Source: Chromobotia macracanthus (taxonomy: Eukaryota; Chordata; Actinopteri; Cypriniformes; Botiidae). Taken from it: a stretch of DNA of 64,000 nucleotides. Under the pieces are notes generated by a model, which worked only from the letters and a program-made list of their open reading frames with translations, was not told the origin of the DNA and did not search any database. Below, piece after piece: positions 55,671 to 64,000 of the stretch. How positions within the stretch are numbered: the first letter of the stretch is position 1; the number at the start of each line of letters is the position of its first letter. The position numbers were made by a program, and so were the translations under genes. Location of the stretch: NCBI GenBank assembly GCA_036877525.1, contig JAZGTH010000020.1, positions 2,168,501-2,232,500 on the forward strand, written 5' to 3'.

Positions 55671-57559
55671 GTTGTTGTACACACATACTGGACCAACATG
55701 TTGTAAAATGCAAAAAGTGATTTAAATATGGACGTGTAATGTGATACAGTACAAATGTGATACACACAGAGCTCATTGCCTGGTATGTTTAAACAGGTAA
55801 TTCATACTATAAATAAAACAACACCCCAAGTTTGCACTGCAACAAATACGTAGGCCTTCTTTATTGTACACTTGTCTATATTGATGCACAGACAACCGAG
55901 TAATCAGATTCAAAGAGTCATTCTGCACCAACCCTATGATCTACACTTCCCTCATGGCCACACAGGGTTTGAAAAAGCTGAGGACATTCAATCTCATCAA
56001 TCCATCTTAAACGTTTAAGGAGAAAACTAACTATCCCCAGAGTATCAAAATAATTACCCTACAGCAGGAAATGACCTCAGGTCACAGCAATATTCATAAG
56101 ACCTTCTGTTGTACATATTGTATGACCTGAATACATTAACACCGCAAATGTATAACTGAATTCCTCGTCCCAAATCCTTGAGAAATGAAGAATTTCATTG
56201 AGACTTTGTTGATGGAAAAGGTTAAACTGTCTGCCACATAAAAGTGTTTCTCTTTGGTTGATTTTCCCAAAACGTTTAAGGGCCTATTAACACAAAGAAA
56301 CACAGCCATAACCATAACAACTACAATGATATCCATTCTAGCATCCAGTGCAACAGAAAATAACGTTATTTTTGCTCTTAACATGCTCCAGTTACTTTTG
56401 CACCATCTACTTTGGTTGTCACATTATTATATTTCATTCGCAGCCACATAGCAAAATGTACACAACTATTCATTCGTTCATTTAGGGAGGAGCTATTTGT
56501 TCATCTAACCAATGGATGTTGAGGGGAGTGTTCAGAAAACCTGCTGAGCACTTCTTAGCAGACCAGCTCAAACTATCTTAGACTAGGAAAACAGCCCAGT
56601 CTAATTTCTTCCTGAAATCCAGAGACACCCGCATCCGTCCGGTGGGAGATCCAGCTCACATGAATCGATTGCTAACACACCTTTTTTCTTTCCAGTCTAG
56701 AACTTTCATTATCGTTGAGGAACGGACGATTAGATCTGCCTCATATTTGTGCATGTGACTGTATAATGTTACCCAGAGTGATGCCAAAACAGAAGGCTTG
56801 CCCTCACAGTTCACAACATAAAACGGGGTCAGAAATGTCTTTAAATATTCCAACGATGAGCTAAATTTAAATAATTAATCTCAAACAGCCTCATGTGTTC
56901 TTTATCAGAAACTGCCAGATTATACTTTTCTCTCTACAGCGATCCAAGAGTCATTGACCTAACATTAATATTCAGAGCTTGTCATCAGCACCACACTGGA
57001 CTTCTTCATCCAAGTTTGGCTCTTTAAATGCAGGGTGGCTCTTCAGCAGGCCCGGTGCATTATTTAGCATTCACTCACTTGAGGCGATTTCAGCTTGTTT
57101 GATCTTTTCTGTCTCGATGTCACAGAGCATTTTTTCTCTCCACCTCATTTTGTTCAGTATTAAGAATGTATATGATACTGGTAATCGCTCAGGCTAATGA
57201 ACAGCCCAAAAAATTGCTCTGCAGTCTGGAAAGCATTACATCGACTGTTCTCTTATCGGCTTACCTCTCATGAGGGTGGGATTACAACATCCGAACTGAC
57301 CGATAAATGTGAAGAGAATGGAAGAGAACGAAACGATGGTTTAACCTCTTAAACTATCTTCAACACCTCACATAAAGTACCACAGACATTTACCATCCTC
57401 TGCCTGACTACAGTAAATTTACACTGAGGTGGAAATGGGTTTTAGTAAAATAATTATTTTATAGGACAAGAAAGGGCAGAAATCTTTTAGGGAAACAAAA
57501 TCTCATGAAAATATTTAAATGTCATTTTAACCCAAAACTAGAGCAAAAAGATGCTTATG
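55671..57559. other. Intergenic sequence, no gene seen
   Basis: ACCAGCT-type remnant at 56555-56605. 56980-57300 is repeat-free and less AT-rich. ORFs of 65-82 codons on both strands are unsupported. Confidence 0.4.
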
Positions 57560-57613
57560 TTTCAGACAGAGATGGCAGTAGCGACGCAAAAGTTAGGGAT
57601 TGTGGATTTAAAA
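57560..57613 (-). repeat. End fragment of TIR element family 2, minus strand
   Basis: The reverse complement reads TTTAAATCCACAATCCCTAA then CTTTTGCGTCGCTACTGCCA and TCTCTGTCTGAAA, matching the left end of the element at 28029. Only one end remains. Confidence 0.6.
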
Positions 57614-57840
57614 TAGAATTAAATAGAGTGACTTCAAGGAATAACCTAGTAAACCTGATTACCACAATGAATCATTTATGATTTCTATTAGTGTCACAAT
57701 TCACCCCAGTAAATAAAGCGCTGTGGGCTTGACAATAACTCATGCAATTTAGGGATTTCTAAACTTTTCCATTTGCAGCAAATAAACAGCAGAAAAATCC
57801 TACAGCAACATATTTAACTAGCTGTTCTGCCCTGCAGTGA
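57614..57840. other. Short intergenic spacer
   Basis: AT-rich sequence with no gene, RNA or recognised repeat. Confidence 0.4.
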
Positions 57841-58100
57841 CTCAGCCTATTCAAACCAGCCTATTACATAATTAATCGCCTCTTTCTGGGTCCTGCACTC
57901 ACGTCCTTATTAAACAGAAACGTATGCTGGAGCGAGCAGCAGAAATCCCAAGTCCACCTGCTCCACATCATTCCTCTTCCAGCTGCGTTTCACTGCCATT
58001 CCCCTGATTCAATCAGAAGCTAATTCCTTTTTCCCTTGCTCGCCCTGTGGAGAAGCACACTTGTTTTAATGCTATTTTTCACCGGGTGTCAGCACAATGT
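57841..58100. promoter_or_regulatory. Candidate conserved non-coding island
   Basis: TTACATAATTAATCGCC, TTATTAAACAGAAACG and TTCAATCAGAAGCTAATTCC give homeodomain-like cores within repeat-free sequence immediately before the FB-1 half-element. Conservation untested. Confidence 0.22.
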
Positions 58101-58154
58101 GCTAGAATGAATGGTGTGCATTTCAAGGCTGGGTTTTATGCTAAATTTGTCTCT

Positions 58155-58385
58155 GCCCAGCTAAAAGGGAACAATTTCAGAACACTTGGTAACATTCTCT
58201 AAAAGTTCTTTGAAAGTTATCGAAAACTTTCCTGGAGTAACATTAGCGGAAATTTTTTCTATTGTTATAAATATAAATAAAATGTTATTTTTAAATAGTT
58301 AGTGGGATGTTTTTAAATGTTACAGAATTAAATAAATGTTTGAATAATGTTTTTAAAACCAAGCAACAACGTTAATACAACATCT
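58155..58385 (+). repeat. FB-1 element, left (A) half ending at ACAACATCT
   Basis: CCCAGCTAAAAGGGAACAAT, AAAAGTTCTTTGAAAGTTAT, AGTAACATTAGCGGAAATTT and ACCAAGCAACAACGTTAATA give the A arm and the middle segment in order. Similarity ends exactly after ACAACATCT at 58377-58385, whereas other copies continue AAAAAACTGGA. The missing right half occurs in the same orientation at 63057-63190, beginning with the same ACAACATCT. Confidence 0.8.
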
Positions 58386-58546
58386 GTAAAGTACTAGTGT
58401 TGTCTAAGTGCATTTTGATTGGATGCTGGAAAATCCATTGTTGTAGAAATCATCTAATGATTTGGTCATCATGTCCATTTTAGCAGGAAACTTTAAAGAT
58501 GTTAAAGTCTTTACCTTAATCCAAAATAATAAGAGCTTTGATATAA

Positions 58547-58581
58547 ATATATATTCTATATATTATATATAGAATATATAT
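58547..58581. repeat. AT-only perfect palindrome
   Basis: ATATATATTCTATATA and its complement TATATAGAATATATAT meet around a short centre, making a 35-base near-symmetric palindrome that could extrude a cruciform. Confidence 0.8.
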
Positions 58582-59767
58582 GTTAATTTAGTAGGAATGA
58601 ATAAGAGATCACAATATATTGATGTGCTTGAAATATATCTGAAAATCATGTACTCCCTTCCACCAAGAAAATGAGAAAGCAAAGCTCACTGGAACTCAGT
58701 TTCAACAACTGAAATGTCTCCTGTACTTATTCAAGAACCACTCTGGGAATTAACACTGGCTTCACAAGAACAGGAAACTGTCTCTTACTTTTATGCATTT
58801 AGAAGGACCTTTTGTACATGCCTAAAATGGTACCATGGGAACCAACTTGATTTCCTGAGAGATTTAGGAAGATTAATGATTTTATTTCCCAAGTTCATAT
58901 GCCTCAGCCAGTCTCCACTTTTTATGGTAATCTGATTTCCTCAGCTCCTCTGTCAGATGTTTGAGCATGGCATTTATTTCATTCACACGGAAGTCTTCCC
59001 CTGCTTGATTTTACTCACTGAGATAACCAGGCAATTTAGCTGTTATTTATAGCCCCCGATTCAAGTGGTAACATACTGTGTGGTGCAACGTTTTTAGCGC
59101 AGACAGTATGTGAGAAAGAATAAAAACAGATTTATGGAACAGGAAGTGAAGTTTCCTGAAAAAACGTAGACATAAAACCCTTCAGAGATGTTAAATAAAG
59201 CAAATGCCCTATAATCATCTTTTATATCTAACTGATTTAGTATAACATGGTCCATATGAAGGCATAGTGTGGAAAGAAAGTTTGCCATGGACTCTGCATC
59301 AGGTTGGGATGACCTGTACATGTGTGCTCCTCCAGCTGTGTCTGGTTACTACATCATATGAAGGTTTCCTTGCCACAGTCACCTACGGTTTACTCGCTCC
59401 TGGTTTTAAGACATCACAACATGCTTTGAAACAATAGGAATTGTGAAAGAAGCACAAACAAAAAATGACTTTAACTGAAGTGAAGGAGAGCAATTTTTCT
59501 ACTATACACCCTCCCAACCCTAATCTCTCCCTTTTAGTTATTTTTTGCACCTTACTCTGTCTCTCTTTCCATTTCTCTTTTTGTGTGGTCAGAATTGGTC
59601 TAACAGCATAAAGCATGCCGCTCTGAGTCACTAACACACATCCATCACAGAAATGACCATCATCTAGCCTTCAGCAGTATCCTGGTGTTATCCTGGCTCA
59701 GGTCAAGCCCTAATGCCACTGTGGCAGGCTGAGATAATACCACATCTGTGCATTTACAACCATCTAA

Positions 59768-59848
59768 CACACACACAAGCACACAAACAACCACACGCAC
59801 ACAACCACACAAACACAACCACACGCCAACACATAAACACAACCACAT
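59768..59848. repeat. CA-rich degenerate repeat
   Basis: ACACACACAAGCACACAAAC, then AACCACACGCACACAACCAC and similar words, G-poor on the + strand. A nine- to ten-base C run follows at about 59889. It produces the TTTRTQPHKHN-type ORFs on both strands between 59660 and 60051. Confidence 0.85.
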
Positions 59849-60294
59849 ACATGCTAACATGTCTGCCATTAGCTGTCTCCTCTTCCAAACCCCCCCCCCA
59901 ACCCCCGTGGTGGTGCCAGACAACAGCAGATGCCACCCTGCAGGAGCACCACTGCCCTGATTGTGTGGGGTTAGTGAGAAGGGGAAGCCAGTGCGATGAG
60001 GGCCAGTCCAGTCTTGGCATCTTCTGTGTTGTTAAATACCCTCTGGGTTGATGGGGGCAGCTGAAAAGCTGTTTAGTGCCAGAAATGAATATGAATGTGT
60101 TTAAAGAGATGGAAACTGTAAAATGATTTCTTAAATACAGCTGGTTACAGCCATTTTAAGCATTTTGGGACCATAGGGCTTACTTTAATCAGTTGGTGAA
60201 TGGTGTGGAGGAAATCTGCTTACTGTACAGATGGGTTAATTAAACACGACTTTTAAAATTGAATTCACCCCACATCATCCTCATGTTGTTCCAA

Positions 60295-60428
<134 letters not shown>

Positions 60429-61155
60429 ACACATATATTGACTTACATATTCAAAATTCCTTCAAAGATTCTCCTGTTGTGTTATGTGGAAAGCATGCTA
60501 GATCAATTTGAAATGACATGAAAGTGAGTAAAAAATGAATTGAATACATTTTCTTTTTTTAAGAACTGTTCCTTAAAATGCTGTGTGATTTATTTTCGAA
60601 CATATTTCAGTTTGTTAGTTTGACTTGTTGCTGGAGTAGGTTATTTCTGGCTATCTCTGCCCCACAACACTTCTGCATGGGCTTTCAACTGCAGTCTGAA
60701 AGTTTGAGAAACCAGCAACTAAAGGAGATTACCATTACAGATTCTCCAGCTTGCTTCCATCTGCCAAATGTCCAAATCAATTCTCACATGCTCTGAGAGC
60801 GTACTCGGCCCAGAGCCATGATGGACCTTCTAGTGCACAAAACATCCACATTTCCAGCTAGCACTAACAGAAAGCCAAACATTTTAAAAGCAGACAAAAC
60901 TGCATTACCTGTACAGTGCACATTAGTTATCCACGCGACCAATGAACAGCACAGCTCGACAGCACAAAGCAGTTCATTTCAGCACCGACCAATTTTAAAA
61001 GTGTTGCGCGACCTACAGGATCTGTGGTGGGAAGTGTGACAATACATCAGGAGGATCTATTGCAAGGACCTAGATGAATGAAAAATACAAGCTTACAGTA
61101 AAACAAACATGAGTGAACCTTTTTATATCTTATCAATGTAAAAGTCCAATAAGTG

Positions 61156-61321
61156 TTCCCTCACAGAACACACATGAACTTTACATGTGCAAAAATGTGA
61201 ACACACTTGAAAAACACGTCATCCAATGTATACATATGATTCAAAATGTTGCAAACCACACATTTCACAACTGAGCACGTGTTTTGCACATGTGAAATTC
61301 ATGTCTTTTCTGTAAGGGTTA
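61156..61321. repeat. Fold-back element (ACCCTTACAGAAAAGACATG type)
   Basis: The left end TTCCCTCACAGAACACACAT, GAACTTTACATGTGCAAAA is mirrored by the right end, which reverse-complemented reads AACCCTTACAGAAAAGACAT, GAATTTCACATGTGCAAAA. About 30 of 38 positions pair. The 166-base element has no ORF. It resembles short fold-back MITEs with CACATGTG cores common in cyprinids. Confidence 0.75.
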
Positions 61322-61849
61322 AACTGAGAGTTTATGATAATGGGCCTTTTATTAAACACTTCTGGGCTGATGAACAGAAAATATAATTTTTTGTATTTTT
61401 TTATATATCTTTTTCATAAAGTTTATTTTTAAAAATGTAAGTTACATTGTCTTACAGTACTTTAATCTGTGTGATATTAATTTGGCCCCCCGTGCCCCCT
61501 CTGTGGCTTTGCTTTATAAAAATCCTGGATTTGTCACTGCCAATTTGAACAGACCAGAAAAAGTCTTCTCTCAAAAGATGACAGTCTGTAATAATTGTAC
61601 ACATTAAAGGATTTGTGCCCTCTAAATCAACTCCCGTTGGTTTTCACCAGAGGACCAGTCAGATAATAGCACCAATCACACACTTTGAGTAATTTTGCGA
61701 TGGTGTTTATTCTCAGAAGATCAAATTACAGTCATTCACCTGCTGTTTCCTGTCTTTTCATTCCTGCAGTCCCTACAGAGTGAAAACCGGGAGTAAACCA
61801 TTCTTTAAATTGTAGCTTTTCTCTCCTACCATCTCTTATGTGTTGTAAT

Positions 61850-62330
61850 TAAGGTCTTTCCTCTCTCCAGAACAGCGCCGGAGCTGTAAGCAGCCATTGT
61901 GATCAACCGTTCTATTGTAAATGAGGTCTTCTTCTCTGACTCATTCTGGTTCGCCCTATTGGCAGTTATGGTGATGAATATCCAGCGTGTTTGATGTGAG
62001 CTGCGAGTGGGCTGCCATTCTAATATGTGTGTAGGCGGGTGGGCACGATGCACCGCGGCTGCTGTGTAATTAAGAGCATGCTAATTGCCACGGCTGTTGC
62101 CGTAGTGACGAAGTGCAGGAGCCCTGATCTGGGCTCGTCCCTAAAGGATGGAGACATTGAGAGGGCCAGATGGAGGGCTCAGGTAGATGCAGACATGCGA
62201 CAAACTGCTGTAGCACAATACCCGAGTGACCTACATTTGACAGATGATGTTTTAAGAAATGTGAAATCTAGGGTTTCTGAAAACCAAGCAAGCATGAATG
62301 AATGAGCCAGTGCCATAAATAAAACCGCAG
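61850..62330. promoter_or_regulatory. Candidate conserved non-coding island, GC-richer
   Basis: The segment 62025-62115 is markedly GC-richer than the window (GCGGGTGGGCACGATGCACC, GCGGCTGCTG) and holds GTAATTAAGAGCATGCTAATT, two homeodomain cores in 21 bases, followed by GCCACGGCTGTTGCCG. 61890-62000 has AGCCATTGTGATCAAC, a SOX-like ATTGTG core. Opposite ORFs of 75 and 92 codons overlap here, neither with a domain. The pattern fits a CNE or CpG-rich regulatory element. Confidence 0.3.
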
Positions 62331-62439
62331 GGGCCCCAGAAGACGAAGGATTTAGTGTGTTAATGAAGCGGTTCAGGATCCGCACACAGTTGTAACTGTA
62401 GCTCAAAGAGAACTGGATTTAGCCACAGTGTGGTCGCCA
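62331..62439. other. Short spacer
   Basis: No repeat or gene recognised. Confidence 0.4.
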
Positions 62440-62960
62440 GTAAGCCGGGTCCAAGGTTCGGAGAGAGTCCCAATACTGATGCCCAAGCCACATCACTCTA
62501 TGCAAATGAATATGGCTCATTTGTCAGCCATTTTTCTCCAAACCGAAGCTAAATGAGATGAAGCTCTCTTAGCCAAGAGAGGAACAGGCCAATGTACTAC
62601 TCATCTTCTCTAAGATTTATTAATAGGCTGGAACGGTTCTAATTTGTGTGGAGTCTTATTTAAACGGCACAGATACAGCGTCATAACCCTGTGCCAACCC
62701 AAGAAGGCATCAGGGATAAAAACTGTTTAAAAATGCACCAAATAAACAAGGCGCCTGGTTTAGCACATCTGCTGCACAAAGGAAGCGGTTTCAAAAAGAT
62801 AATCTACAATCTCCTTTTTTTCTGCTGAGCACTAATTTCTGTGATTTATTAAGGTTTAATGCGGTATGACCATTCATTTTCAACAATGGAGACTTGAGAT
62901 GGAAAGGAGCCTAAACTATTCAACCTCAAGCTGGCCATGTAAATATCTTAGTGCGACTCA
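62440..62960. promoter_or_regulatory. Candidate conserved non-coding island with octamer
   Basis: CTATGCAAATGAATATGG at 62498-62515 contains the octamer ATGCAAAT bound by POU/OCT factors, followed by a GGCTCATTTGTCAGCC stretch. 62600-62960 continues repeat-free with TTATTAATAGG and GGTTTAATGCGG. No ORF of note. Enhancer-like in composition, conservation untested. Confidence 0.25.
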
Positions 62961-63056
62961 GGCGACACACAAGGTGGAAGTTGACCGAGAAGGCATGAGA
63001 GTTCGCCACTATTCCAGAGTGTGATTCAGAGAAAGTGGACCTCTGTCGCCTCTGGG

Positions 63057-63190
63057 ACAACATCTAAAAAACTGGACATTTTGAACGTGTCTAAAACTTT
63101 CAAAATAACTCTTTATAATAAATTTGTAACGTTTTGTTACTTAATGGGTCATTAGGGAAACATTCTTTTAACTTAAGTTGTTAGCTGGGT
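63057..63190 (+). repeat. FB-1 element, right (B) half beginning at ACAACATCT
   Basis: ACAACATCTAAAAAACTGGA, CATTTTGAACGTGTCTAAAA, GTTTTGTTACTTAATGGGTC and AACTTAAGTTGTTAGCTGGG form the middle-to-B-end part of the family. Nothing of the A half lies upstream. It complements the half-element at 58155-58385 with a 9-base overlap. Confidence 0.8.
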
Positions 63191-63388
63191 AAATGCTTCA
63201 AGCTATAAACAGAATCATGAACATTCTGAAGTTTGCAGTTTGCTGTGATTTCAGTACAACAGCACAGAAAAAGTAAAGAACCTTTATTGTTCAGAGATTG
63301 TTCTTTAAAGTTCATGTTCTCGTAATTTTGTACAGCACTCACATTATTGCCTTCCCATGATGAATTGCTTTATCGTTTTCTTCACCTT
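63191..63388. other. Spacer between two FB-1 pieces
   Basis: About 200 bases of unique sequence without a gene. Confidence 0.4.
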
Positions 63389-63515
63389 CCCAGCTAACAA
63401 TTTTAGGTTGTAAAAACATTTCCTAGCATTTTCATTAAGTAACAAACACATTAAAAATTGGGTTTTACAAGTTCTAGAGACGTTCAAAATGTTAGTTTAC
63501 TTTTCAAACGTTCTT
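63389..63515 (-). repeat. FB-1 element, truncated end-B fragment
   Basis: CCAGCTAACAATTTTAGGTT (63390), GTAAAAACATTTCCTAGCAT, TTTCATTAAGTAACAAACAC and TTCTAGAGACGTTCAAAATG. End B is well preserved. The element loses similarity after about 63515 and no A end follows. Confidence 0.7.
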
Positions 63516-64000
63516 TTATTCTCTTTTAATAACATGTTTTACAGTTGTCTCAGATTTTTCAGTAAAAATCTTTAAGACAAAACATAAAACAGCACATCCC
63601 AGCTTTTCTCCCCTCAAGAAAAATAAAAAGTCAGGAGAATTAACTGGAATATTGCAGTTGCTCCATTTGATCTTATTAATGTCTAGGAGAAACAGCTGAG
63701 TTGTGAAAGAGATTTTATAAAACTTGTGACTTGTTTTCTATGGGGAGTAAACACCAAAGATAGTCATGAGTTGAGTGGTTTGTGGGGAATGGGTAGGTTT
63801 ACTCACTCCATTATCCAGAAGTCTGCTTGTCCTGGAGCTTGAGTTGAGACTTCAAAAGAGATTCAAGAATCATTGTTAGAGGAATATTCCACTGTTAGGA
63901 TTAACAAATCATAATGCTATCAAAGAGAAAGGGAGGGTGTCTTTGAAGTCCCTACATGATAGGAATAAACGTACATGTTATTCTTCAGTTTTTCATTAGT
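63516..64000. other. Intergenic sequence, no gene seen
   Basis: AT-rich unique-looking sequence to the window end. No gene, RNA or recognised repeat. Confidence 0.45.

Overview
The window looks like non-coding nuclear DNA of a teleost fish, most probably a cypriniform or cyprinid. I found no protein-coding gene, rRNA gene or functional tRNA gene on either strand. The lineage call rests on repeat content recognised from general knowledge of cyprinid genomes, not on a search. The evidence is tRNA-derived SINEs with a GCATTTGGCAGACGCTTTTA-type tail, several fold-back MITE families typical of carp-like fish, an L2/Maui-like LINE relic, and many dinucleotide microsatellites. Base composition is AT-rich. 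The ORFs are short, unordered and mostly created by simple repeats or MITEs. The region therefore reads as a long intergenic stretch or a very large intron.

The dominant structure is one fold-back family, called FB-1 here, with about 13 whole or partial copies between 621 and 63515. Its two ends share CCCAGCTAACA and then diverge. End A continues GGGAATGTTCTCAGAACATT. End B continues ATTTTAGGTTGTAAGAACG, then CCTAACATTTCCATTAAG. Most copies are A-B, one (9238-9619) is A-A, and several are truncated. Two half-copies at 58155-58385 and 63057-63190 meet at the same 9-base word (ACAACATCT), as if one element had been split by 4.67 kb of other DNA.

Layout: 0-10 kb holds FB-1 copies, a LINE reverse-transcriptase relic (3497-3745) and a TTTC microsatellite. 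10-30 kb holds more FB-1, fragments of a second TIR element (13588, 28029-28418), a nearly perfect 29-bp-arm hairpin (26428-26503) and a cluster of small tandem duplications (26585-26750). 30-42 kb holds long AT/CT microsatellites, four or five SINE copies and a pair of adjacent MITEs (40237-40611). 43.8-44.7 kb is an almost G-free CA/CT satellite. 45-58 kb is mostly unique sequence, with AT-homeobox-motif-rich islands that read like conserved non-coding elements, plus a 284-bp MITE with 11-bp TIRs (53781-54064). 58-64 kb holds the split FB-1 element, a doubled (AC)n(AT)n tract, another fold-back element (61156-61321) and two more CNE-like islands.

There is no gene network to describe. If the CNE-like islands prove conserved, the window is best viewed as a regulatory gene desert. 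That is inference from composition and motif content only. No alignment could be run.
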